From a virus: a stretch of DNA of 46,376 nucleotides. The DNA lies in IMG/VR virus record IMGVR_UViG_3300002144_000382, positions 1-46,376 of that record; one strand, 5' to 3'. The translations under genes and the position numbers were made by a program. Under the pieces are notes generated by a model. The model worked only from the letters and a program-made list of their open reading frames with translations, made no database searches and was not told the DNA's origin. This document shows positions 39,155-45,492 of this stretch, one piece after another. Positions within the stretch are counted from its first letter, which is position 1. Each line of letters opens with the position of its first letter.

Positions 39155-39188
39155 GGGGGTTTACAATAAGCCCAAAGTGTGGTATAAT
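39155..39188 (+). promoter_or_regulatory. Early promoter for the bS21-uvsX-41 unit
   Basis: GGGGGTTTACA (-35 39160-39165), 17-bp spacer, TATAAT (39183-39188) preceded by TGG. GGGTTTA (39157-39163) can pair with TAAGCCC (39167-39173), placing the -35 in a small stem. Confidence 0.9.
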
Positions 39189-39219
39189 ATACAATCAAAC
39201 AAAAAAAGAGAGACATTAT

Positions 39220-39453
39220 ATGTTTAAAGAAGATAGGCAAAAACCCAATCGGAATAGCAAAGAAATTCCCTTTGATGTTCTTTTGCGAAGATTTAAGAAA
39301 GAAGTTGATAGGTCTGGTGTTTTGCAAGACCTTCGAAAAAAGGAATACTATGAGAAGCCTACCTGGAAGCGCAAGCGCGAAAAGGCGGAGGCAGTATCTC
39401 GCTGGAAAACTAAAGAGCGTTCCTTAAATATGAAACCCAAAAGGTTGTACTAA
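39220..39453 (+). CDS. rpsU: Ribosomal protein bS21 homologue
   Basis: A 77-residue, very basic protein. The core [19 protein letters not shown]...[21 protein letters not shown] and the end R-L-Y match bacterial S21 (P-F-D-x-A-L-R-R-F-K..C-E-K-A-G-V-L..R-x-x-E-x-Y-E-K-P-x-x-x-R-K-R) almost position for position. bS21 sits by the anti-Shine-Dalgarno end of 16S rRNA and affects initiation. Virus-encoded bS21 is known from aquatic phages. It is the first gene after an early promoter, fitting a role in redirecting host ribosomes. Confidence 0.93.
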   Translation: MFKEDRQKPNRNSKEIPFDVLLRRFKKEVDRSGVLQDLRKKEYYEKPTWKRKREKAEAVSRWKTKERSLNMKPKRLY

Positions 39454-39454
39454 T

Positions 39455-40516
39455 ATGTCCTCTATAATGGATAAACTCAAAAAGAACTCTAAGATTAAAA
39501 CAACAGATATCCTTTCTGATTCAATCTTTTTTACCAACGAGTTTGTAAAAACAGAAGTCCCTATGATTAATGTTGCTCTTTCGGGCGATATTGACGGTGG
39601 CTTAACATCAGGGCTTACAGTGTTAGCCGGTCCTTCAAAGCATTTTAAAACCTCATTTGCTTTGTTAATGGCTGGTGCATACATGAAAGAACATAAAGAT
39701 TCTATGATGTTATTTTATGATTCCGAGTTTGGCTCACCCCAGTCCTATTTCCAACAGTTTGGAATTGATACTGCACGGGTTTTGCATACCCCAGTTATGA
39801 ACATTGAAGAACTAAAATTCGATATTGTTAATCAGCTAGAGGCTATTGACCGGAAAGATAAAGTTATCATTGTCATAGATTCTATCGGTAATATTGCTTC
39901 TAAGAAAGAATTAGACGATGCTATGAACGAAAAAGCTGTTGCTGATATGTCACGAGCCAAAGCGTTGAAAGGTCTTTTCCGTATGGTAACCCCATATCTA
40001 ACAATGAAAGACATTCCCCTTCTTGCTATTAACCATACATATCAGGAAATGGGTTTATTCCCTAAAGCCATTGTGTCAGGCGGAACCGGCATCTACTATT
40101 CAGCAGATAACATCTGGATCATTGGACGGCAACAGAATAAGCAAGGAACAGAAATTAAGGGGTATAATTTTGTCATTAACGTTGAAAAGTCTCGATCAGT
40201 TAAAGAAAAATCCAAGATTCCTATTGGGGTTACTTGGGAGGGTGGTATTGCTACCTATAGCGGCTTGCTTGATATTGCTCTTGCTGGGGGTTACGTTGCT
40301 AAGCCTTCCAATGGTTGGTATTGTCTGGTTGATAGAGAAACTGGAGAAATGATGGAACCAAAAGTAAGAGAAAAAGATACGATGGAAAAAGCATTTTGGA
40401 CACCGGTGTTTAATGGTACCGACTTTAAAGCCTTCGTTAAGTCTTACTATCAGATTGGTCATAAGCCTTTATTGGATATAAACCTTGATATTCAGCAGGA
40501 TGTGTCGGGTGTATAA
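39455..40516 (+). CDS. uvsX: Recombinase UvsX (RecA-like)
   Basis: A 353-residue protein (T4 UvsX is 391). Walker A GPSKHFKTS at 59-67 is the UvsX-specific form; MLFYDSEFGSP, VIIVIDSIGN (Walker B) and LLAINHTYQEMG follow. It catalyses strand exchange with UvsY and gp32 help and drives recombination-dependent replication. The start is one base after the bS21 stop; AGG lies 11 nt upstream. Its 3' end overlaps the next small gene. Confidence 0.95.
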   Translation: MSSIMDKLKKNSKIKTTDILSDSIFFTNEFVKTEVPMINVALSGDIDGGLTSGLTVLAGPSKHFKTSFALLMAGAYMKEHKDSMMLFYDSEFGSPQSYFQQFGIDTARVLHTPVMNIEELKFDIVNQLEAIDRKDKVIIVIDSIGNIASKKELDDAMNEKAVADMSRAKALKGLFRMVTPYLTMKDIPLLAINHTYQEMGLFPKAIVSGGTGIYYSADNIWIIGRQQNKQGTEIKGYNFVINVEKSRSVKEKSKIPIGVTWEGGIATYSGLLDIALAGGYVAKPSNGWYCLVDRETGEMMEPKVREKDTMEKAFWTPVFNGTDFKAFVKSYYQIGHKPLLDINLDIQQDVSGV

Positions 40517-40838
40517 TAACATAAAAGATAGTCATTACTCTTTTCTAGAAAACGCTTCTTCTGATTGGTATGCTATTAAATTAAATGACAAATGGAAGGG
40601 GGTAACAGTAGTATATGGGACAGTGTCCATTAAAGAATCCCCCGAACTGGATTCTGCCACTCTCACCTTTAACTATAATATCCAAGATCCAGGAGAATAT
40701 AATCATGATGAGTTAAGAGAAGATGAGGGATTCAATAACTATTTGGGTGCAATTCTACAGTATATTATTTCAGAATCTTTATATAATAATGAGGCGTCAA
40801 TTGGAACAATCAAATCAGATCCAAACCCATATAATTAA
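40509..40838 (+). CDS. Conserved small protein between uvsX and 41 (GTG start)
   Basis: A 109-residue protein. The start is chosen as GTG 40509 (MYNNIKDSHYSF) because AGGA at 40497-40500 gives an ideal 8-nt spacer; an ATG at 40500 lies on that site. Beta-rich: WYAIKLNDKWKGVTVVYGTVSIKE, SATLTFNYNI, then an acidic helix ending FNNYLGAILQYI. It is a familiar marine T4-like phage protein of unknown role and overlaps both uvsX and gene 41. Confidence 0.75.
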   Translation: MYNNIKDSHYSFLENASSDWYAIKLNDKWKGVTVVYGTVSIKESPELDSATLTFNYNIQDPGEYNHDELREDEGFNNYLGAILQYIISESLYNNEASIGTIKSDPNPYN

Positions 40839-42192
40839 TCACCTTTTAAATGATGAAAGTTATTGCCGAAGGGTAATACCTTTTTTGCAAAAAGAGTACT
40901 TCGAGGGAGCGCATGGTGTAGTATTCGATCTTATTATTAAGTTCGTTGCAGCACATAATAAACTCCCTACAGCTCAGGTCTTATCCCTTGAGCTGCGTAA
41001 GGTCTCGGCGCCGGATGATCTTTTGATGAGTTCATCAGCTTTGATATCAGAAATAGCAGCCAAGTCAGATATTGACACAGACTATCTCATTATTGAGTCA
41101 GAGAAGTGGTGCCGGGACAGAGCGATTTATATTGCTATTATGGAATCCATTAGTATTATAGATGGTAGAGGAAAAGACCAAACGGAAGGAGCTATACCAG
41201 GGATACTATCAAAGGCCCTCGGCGTTTCCTTCGATCAGGCTATCGGTCATGACTATATTAATAACTCTGATGATCGATTTGAGTTTTATAATAGAACAGA
41301 AGAAAGAATACCATTTGATCTGGATTACTTTAATAAAATCACAAAAGGCGGATTACCCAATAAAACCTTAAACGTTGCCCTAGCAGGTACCGGCGTTGGT
41401 AAGTCTCTCTTTATGTGTCACTGCGCTGCTGGCGCTATGGAGCAGGGTAAAAACGTTCTCTATATTACTATGGAAATGGCAGAAGAACGAATAGCAGAAA
41501 GAATAGATGCTAACCTAATGGATATTCCCATTGACCAATTAGAAAACTTGCCAAAGAATGTGTTTGATAGTAAAATTGCTAAAATTGCTAAAAGTCATTT
41601 GGGTAAACTAATTATTAAGGAATATCCAACAGGTGCTGCTCATACGGGCCATTTTAGAGCTTTGCTAAATGAACTTAAACTAAAAAAGAACTTTGTCCCT
41701 CAGATGATTTACATTGACTATCTGAATATCTGCTCATCATCCCGTATGAAAGCCATGGGCGGATCGATAAATTCATATACATATATTAAAGCAATCGCAG
41801 AGGAAATCCGGGGTCTTGCAGTAGAGTTTAATGTACCCATCATGACTGCTACCCAGACTACTCGAAGCGGATTTGGTAATAGCGACGTAGGTCTTGAAGA
41901 TACCTCTGAATCTTTTGGACTGCCGGCAACAGCAGACCTTATGTTTGCCTTGATATCTAATGAAGAGTTAGAAGAAGCTAATCAAATCATGGTTAAGCAG
42001 CTTAAGAATCGATATAATGATCCTGTCAAGCATAAAAGATTTGTTATTGGGATAGATCGATCAAGAATGAAATTATATGATGTTGAAGAATCCGCACAAA
42101 GCGATATTATGTCAGATATGACAATCCCGGACAAACCCATAGCAACATGGGGTAATAACGAGAAGAAAGATTTCTCAAACTTTAAAGCATAA
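40801..42192 (+). CDS. gp41: Replicative DNA helicase gp41 (DnaB family)
   Basis: A 463-residue protein if TTG 40801 is the start, supported by GAGG at 40791-40794 with a 6-nt spacer; ATG 40789 would add four residues but has no ribosome binding site. T4 gp41 is 475. Walker A AGTGVGKS at 195-202, VLYITMEMAEERIAERIDAN, IYIDYLNIC (Walker B) and TATQTTRSG are RecA-core DnaB motifs. The hexamer unwinds DNA ahead of gp43. Confidence 0.95.
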   Translation: MEQSNQIQTHIINHLLNDESYCRRVIPFLQKEYFEGAHGVVFDLIIKFVAAHNKLPTAQVLSLELRKVSAPDDLLMSSSALISEIAAKSDIDTDYLIIESEKWCRDRAIYIAIMESISIIDGRGKDQTEGAIPGILSKALGVSFDQAIGHDYINNSDDRFEFYNRTEERIPFDLDYFNKITKGGLPNKTLNVALAGTGVGKSLFMCHCAAGAMEQGKNVLYITMEMAEERIAERIDANLMDIPIDQLENLPKNVFDSKIAKIAKSHLGKLIIKEYPTGAAHTGHFRALLNELKLKKNFVPQMIYIDYLNICSSSRMKAMGGSINSYTYIKAIAEEIRGLAVEFNVPIMTATQTTRSGFGNSDVGLEDTSESFGLPATADLMFALISNEELEEANQIMVKQLKNRYNDPVKHKRFVIGIDRSRMKLYDVEESAQSDIMSDMTIPDKPIATWGNNEKKDFSNFKA

Positions 42193-42205
42193 AAAGGAAT
42201 AAAAT

Positions 42206-42367
42206 ATGAACTGGTTAAAATCAAGAATGTTAGAAAGAACTTCATTGGACGGTATTACTATTATAGTATTGTGTGTATCCATCATACTTTTCGGAGGTAT
42301 TGCCAAAATGCTAGCTTGGGCAGGTTTACTCTACGGCGCAGCAGCTTTCGTAATTAAGGAGAAGTAA
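42206..42367 (+). CDS. 53-aa membrane protein
   Basis: A 53-residue protein with two likely membrane helices: GITIIVLCVSIILFGGIA and MLAWAGLLYGAAAFVI, ending KEK. AAGGA 7 nt upstream of ATG. It sits between gene 41 and thyX; its end provides the thyX ribosome binding site. Similar small proteins occur at this place in related phages. Role unknown. Confidence 0.7.
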   Translation: MNWLKSRMLERTSLDGITIIVLCVSIILFGGIAKMLAWAGLLYGAAAFVIKEK

Positions 42368-42368
42368 A

Positions 42369-43040
42369 TTGAAAGTAAAGCTTATATCTTATTCTCAGCT
42401 ACCTCCGGGTGTTGAGTCTGATATCGTAGATAATGACCTATTACAACTGGTAGCTTACTGTGCTAGGGTATCAAACCCTTCCAATCAGAATAACCCAGAT
42501 ACTTCTGAAAAGCTAGTTAAATACCTTATGAAACACAAGCATTGGTCCCCCCTAGAAATGGTTTCTGTTTGTTTGGAGGTCGAGACAACAAGAGATATAG
42601 CAAGACAGTTCCTTCGCCATAGGTCGTTCTCATTTCAGGAGTTTAGCCAGAGATACGCAGACCCAGTTAAAGATCTGAATTTCGAGCTTCGTGATGCAAG
42701 ACTGCAAGATCCCAAAAACCGCCAAAATAGTATTCCTCTTGATATGAGTGATGAATATGAAGGGGGATTACAGGATCGCTGGTATCAAAGGCAGCAAAGG
42801 GTGATTGATGAATCTCTGATGGCTTATAAATGGGCAATTGATAATGGTATTGCTAAAGAACAAGCTAGGGCTGTACTTCCAGAAGGCAATACTATGTCTA
42901 GATTGTATGCCAATGGTACGCTCCGCAGTTGGATACATTATATGGATCTTAGAGGAGCTAACGGTACACAGTCTGAGCATATAGAAATTGCTAAGGCTTG
43001 TGCTAAAGTAATATATGAGATTTTTCCATTAGAAGTATAA
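42369..43040 (+). CDS. thyX: FAD-dependent thymidylate synthase ThyX (TTG start)
   Basis: A 223-residue protein. The ThyX motif R-H-R-x7-S is complete (Arg83-His-Arg85 to Ser93: RHRSFSFQEFS), and LRSWIHYMDLR with E-H-I-E-I-A-K follows. It methylates dUMP to dTMP using methylenetetrahydrofolate and FAD. The start is TTG 42369, with GGAG at 42358-42361 and a 7-nt spacer; the N-terminus MKVKLISYSQ fits the family. It is the true dTMP source here, leaving the ThyA-like protein at 36650 free for another reaction. Confidence 0.95.
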   Translation: MKVKLISYSQLPPGVESDIVDNDLLQLVAYCARVSNPSNQNNPDTSEKLVKYLMKHKHWSPLEMVSVCLEVETTRDIARQFLRHRSFSFQEFSQRYADPVKDLNFELRDARLQDPKNRQNSIPLDMSDEYEGGLQDRWYQRQQRVIDESLMAYKWAIDNGIAKEQARAVLPEGNTMSRLYANGTLRSWIHYMDLRGANGTQSEHIEIAKACAKVIYEIFPLEV

Positions 43041-43076
43041 CATATATAACTAAATGTCATAGGTTATTTTCAGTTT

Positions 43077-43110
43077 AGGGGTTCTCACGGGGGCTATTAT
43101 ATGGTACAAT
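43077..43110 (+). promoter_or_regulatory. Early promoter of the small-gene cluster (variant)
   Basis: GGGGTTCTCA (-35 43082-43087), 17-bp spacer, TACAAT (43105-43110) preceded by ATGG. Two mismatches in -35 and one in -10 relative to the other copies, so probably weaker. Confidence 0.65.
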
Positions 43111-43140
43111 AGTCCTATATTAAACAAAAAGGGTAACATC

Positions 43141-43467
43141 ATGATTAAGGTCTATCAAATGAATTTAGTCAAAGAAAGTGAATCCGAAGACTACGAGAAT
43201 AACCTCGAGGCATTTCGTGGAAGGTATGATGGATCAAAATCATTTAACCCTTCCTTGTTTAAGTATTACTCTTGCAAAGCCCATCTTAATACAGATGATC
43301 TTGACGAGGCTTTTGTTCTTATGAACCGTTGGTCAGATTCTGACCGTTTAAAGATTGATCTTCTTTCGGATCGTGTAGCCAGTCTATCGGTTGGAGACAT
43401 ATTAGAAAGCGAATTAGGCACCATGTATATGGTAGACCCAATGGGTTTTCAGGAGGTAAGAGTATGA
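43141..43467 (+). CDS. Hypothetical protein (108 aa)
   Basis: No family recognised. N-terminal half mixed charged (YENNLEAFRGRYDGSKSFNPSLFKYYSCKAHL); the C-terminal half (VASLSVGDILESELGTMYMVDPMGFQEVRV) looks like a small beta domain of a type repeated in phage hypothetical proteins. It is first in an early-promoter unit. Its stop overlaps the next start (ATGA). Confidence 0.65.
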   Translation: MIKVYQMNLVKESESEDYENNLEAFRGRYDGSKSFNPSLFKYYSCKAHLNTDDLDEAFVLMNRWSDSDRLKIDLLSDRVASLSVGDILESELGTMYMVDPMGFQEVRV

Positions 43468-43607
43468 TAAAGCTATTGAACTACATTGTGCACATCTTAA
43501 TGTGTATAACAGGCCAATATGTAATCCAAGACAAGAAAGCCCTTAGGGATAACCCTGATTATGATTATTATGGGAATAAAATAGAGGAACCCGAAAAAAA
43601 TGCTTGA
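43464..43607 (+). CDS. 47-aa hypothetical protein
   Basis: MIKLLNYIVHILMCITGQYV is a hydrophobic N-terminus (possible membrane anchor); the rest is charged with DYDYYGNKIEEPEK. AGGAGG at 43451-43456 lies 7 nt upstream, one of the strongest ribosome binding sites in the window. The ATGA overlap with the previous stop supports coupling. Confidence 0.65.
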   Translation: MIKLLNYIVHILMCITGQYVIQDKKALRDNPDYDYYGNKIEEPEKNA

Positions 43608-43752
43608 ATTTTTTAGAAAAAAAGAGCCCATTGTGCTATTCGTACTTAGCGGGTTTTTCCTAACATTAGGTGTAACCCCCGTTGAGATGGGATTAGGCAT
43701 AGTTCTTATGGTTCATGCCATATGGAGTATGATAGAAGATGTCAATGAATAA
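43600..43752 (+). CDS. 50-aa membrane protein
   Basis: Basic start MLEFFRKKEP, then two hydrophobic spans (IVLFVLSGFFLTLGV and MGLGIVLMVHAIW). Its ATG overlaps the previous gene by 8 bp. Orphan; a membrane role is likely from composition only. Confidence 0.6.
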   Translation: MLEFFRKKEPIVLFVLSGFFLTLGVTPVEMGLGIVLMVHAIWSMIEDVNE

Positions 43753-43888
43753 TGATAAAAATGAAAGGGCAATTGCTAGTTTAACAAAAGCCATGAAACG
43801 TGCGCAAAATCCGGAATTTAAACAGCTTTGGGCTAATAAGATCCGAGAGCTTTTAAGCAAGGAGAAGAAGATTGAAGATCAAAATTGA
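43739..43888 (+). CDS. 49-aa charged helical protein
   Basis: MSMNNDKNERAIASLTKAMK then RAQNPEFKQLWANKIRELLSKEKK: probably two basic helices, compatible with nucleic acid or protein binding. Overlaps the previous gene by 14 bp. ATG 43739 or 43745 may be the start. Confidence 0.55.
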   Translation: MSMNNDKNERAIASLTKAMKRAQNPEFKQLWANKIRELLSKEKKIEDQN

Positions 43889-43976
43889 GCTAGAGGTGGA
43901 TACATCCCATCCTGAAGATAAAGATATACTAGAAGAGCTTATTGAATTACTAGAGAAATATAAAGGTAATTCCTAA
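43872..43976 (+). CDS. 34-aa acidic protein (TTG start)
   Basis: MKIKIELEVDTSHPEDKDIL followed by a helix EELIELLEKYKGNS. TTG start at 43872 has GGAG at 43861-43864 with a 7-nt spacer, the same arrangement as thyX and gene 20. Overlaps the previous gene in another frame. Very short, so support rests on the start site and tidy strand-helix pattern. Confidence 0.5.
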   Translation: MKIKIELEVDTSHPEDKDILEELIELLEKYKGNS

Positions 43977-44017
43977 AAATCACATTTTATATAACATAAT
44001 ATTCTAAAAAAAAGTAA

Positions 44018-44055
44018 AAAAGGGGGTTCACAGACCTCCTTTTATACGGTATAAT
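44018..44055 (+). promoter_or_regulatory. Early promoter overlapping a terminator-like hairpin
   Basis: -35 TTCACA (44027-44032) after GGGGG, 17-bp spacer, TATAAT (44050-44055) preceded by CGG. AAAAGGGGGT (44018-44027) pairs with ACCTCCTTTT (44034-44043) around a 6-nt loop containing part of the -35, giving a terminator with a T tail. Confidence 0.8.
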
Positions 44056-44090
44056 ACTCCCATACTAAACAACATTGGATAAACTATATT

Positions 44091-44459
44091 ATGAATACCT
44101 TACTTGATCAAACCGTGTTAATTTGTGAAAATATGAAAAAAAGCCTTGACTCTTGGTGCGATAGGTCTAACGTTAATCTCCCATCCTATAATGAAGCAAA
44201 ATACTACCCAGAAGAAGGGAGTGTTTATATTAAAATAATTAAAAGCGTATTTGAATATGGGAAAGAAAGAAAATCAGTATGTGGCTTTGTGGTTAAGAAA
44301 TCCCCCAAAAACGCTATCGATAACAAAACCAAAAGCCCATTCAATATTGGCGATATGCTAATGGCTAAGTCCTATACTGCTCCTGCTACAAACTTTGCTC
44401 GTGGTAACGCCTTTAAGGTTACCCCTGACACTAAAATCGATTGGACTGGAATAATGTAA
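44091..44459 (+). CDS. Hypothetical protein (122 aa)
   Basis: Mixed alpha/beta, basic C-terminal half (VCGFVVKKSPKNAIDNKTKS). The ending NIGDMLMAKSYTAPATNFARGNAFK resembles small phage proteins of unknown role that carry a G-D-x-L motif. First gene after an early promoter. Its stop overlaps the next ATG (TAATG). Confidence 0.65.
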   Translation: MNTLLDQTVLICENMKKSLDSWCDRSNVNLPSYNEAKYYPEEGSVYIKIIKSVFEYGKERKSVCGFVVKKSPKNAIDNKTKSPFNIGDMLMAKSYTAPATNFARGNAFKVTPDTKIDWTGIM

Positions 44460-44638
44460 TGATAGACTTTAAAAAACTTATTGAAGAAGCCACTACCCCA
44501 GGAAGTCTGCTCAGCGAAGCATACTTCCGGGATATGGTGGGTGCACCTACAATCGAAGAGTCCCAACATTGTATTTGTGGCGAGCCTCTAGATTCTTCAC
44601 ACCAATCTTGTTACGATCACATGGCTAATGGGTACTAA
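44459..44638 (+). CDS. 59-aa protein with Cys cluster
   Basis: Starts MIDFKKLIEEATTPGSLLSE; the C-terminal third HCICGEPLDSSHQSCYDH has three Cys and three His in 18 residues, a possible single zinc site. Overlap TAATG with the preceding gene indicates coupling. Function unknown. Confidence 0.6.
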   Translation: MIDFKKLIEEATTPGSLLSEAYFRDMVGAPTIEESQHCICGEPLDSSHQSCYDHMANGY

Positions 44639-44639
44639 T

Positions 44640-44849
44640 ATGGGTTTTAGAGCTTTTAAAGAAATTACTAAGTGGGATAGTCCTACTATGCCAAATCATA
44701 CCTACATCTTTAATGAAAAGGGTGAGTGCATCGGGTATAAAAAGTCTGGAGGCGGGTATACTCAATTTAAAAGCCCATCCAAGCAATTTTCAAAGTCTCG
44801 CAGAAAGTTCATAGAGCTAAAACCTGCTGAAAAGTATATGGTTGCCTAA
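44640..44849 (+). CDS. 69-aa hypothetical basic protein
   Basis: MGFRAFKEITKWDSPTMPNH, then TYIFNEKGECIGYKKSGGGY and a basic tail (SKQFSKSRRKF). ATG 44640 is one base after the preceding stop; an upstream in-frame ATG at 44628 is possible. No family recognised. Confidence 0.6.
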   Translation: MGFRAFKEITKWDSPTMPNHTYIFNEKGECIGYKKSGGGYTQFKSPSKQFSKSRRKFIELKPAEKYMVA

Positions 44850-45032
44850 GTGTCTAAGACTAGAAATTATGTTGCTAAAAACATTAACAAGTTTAATAAG
44901 CCTGTTACCCATGTTGATAAGAAAAAAGAAGTTAAAATAAAAGGTCCTGATATCTTGCTTGACGAGCTAGAAATAGGATATAAAAACAAAATAGTGAATT
45001 TAACATACACAGAGGAAAATACAAATGACTAA
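44850..45032 (+). CDS. 60-aa basic protein (GTG start)
   Basis: MSKTRNYVAKNINKFNKPVT followed by HVDKKKEVKIKG. The R-N-Y-V-A-K-N...K-F-N-K-P...D-K-K-K pattern recurs in small basic proteins of T4-like marine phages. The GTG start follows the preceding stop with no gap. Perhaps nucleic acid binding; unknown. Confidence 0.6.
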   Translation: MSKTRNYVAKNINKFNKPVTHVDKKKEVKIKGPDILLDELEIGYKNKIVNLTYTEENTND

Positions 45033-45285
45033 TATTATTATACCCAGCAGTCCTGAAGATAGAAAAAAGATCCAAGAGTGTATGGTTGAGATTAGTAATT
45101 CTATGTCACGCAGCGAAGGTGAGAAATGCTTTATTAAAGAAGCGATTGCGGCTTTAGAAGATGAGGTTGGCATCCCTAAAAAGATCCTTCGTAAAATGGC
45201 CACAGCTTACCATAAACAAAATATTACAGAAATGGTTACAGATATTGAAGATGTTGAGGCCTTGCTAGAAGCTACCAAATTATAA
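45025..45285 (+). CDS. dsbA: DsbA-like double-stranded DNA binding protein
   Basis: An 86-residue helical protein (T4 DsbA is 89). KCFIKEAIAALEDEVGIPKKILRKMATAYHKQN, followed by the acidic end DIEDVEALLEATKL, matches T4 DsbA (K-x-L-I-K-D-I-R..A-K-D-E-L-G-V..L-x-A-L-Y-H-K-x-N). T4 DsbA binds DNA near late promoters and enhances late transcription. RBS GAGGAAA. Confidence 0.75.
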   Translation: MTNIIIPSSPEDRKKIQECMVEISNSMSRSEGEKCFIKEAIAALEDEVGIPKKILRKMATAYHKQNITEMVTDIEDVEALLEATKL

Positions 45286-45461
45286 TGTACATTTATTATG
45301 CTATAACTGTGGTACTAATAATAGGTTCTGCATATACCTCTTATCGTATTGGGGTTAGAGAAGGCGCAGGCTCAATGCTTAATTATCTGCAGGCTAATAA
45401 AGTAATCAACATTGACAAGAATGATAACATCACTGCCAATTGTGACTTTAAAAACGTATAA
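45285..45461 (+). CDS. 58-aa membrane-anchored protein
   Basis: One N-terminal membrane span (MYIYYAITVVLIIGSAYTSY) followed by a short soluble tail with one Cys. ATG overlaps the preceding stop (TAATG). The stop codon lies within the late promoter of the next gene. Orphan. Confidence 0.6.
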   Translation: MYIYYAITVVLIIGSAYTSYRIGVREGAGSMLNYLQANKVINIDKNDNITANCDFKNV

Positions 45462-45464
45462 ATA
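45457..45464 (+). promoter_or_regulatory. T4-type late promoter (TATAAATA) for the last gene
   Basis: Exact TATAAATA, 28 bp before the ATG at 45493, overlapping the stop codon of the membrane peptide. AGAGGAA at 45477-45483 is the ribosome binding site. Confidence 0.85.
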
Positions 45465-45492
45465 GTATGATCTATAAGAGGAATCTTTTTAT

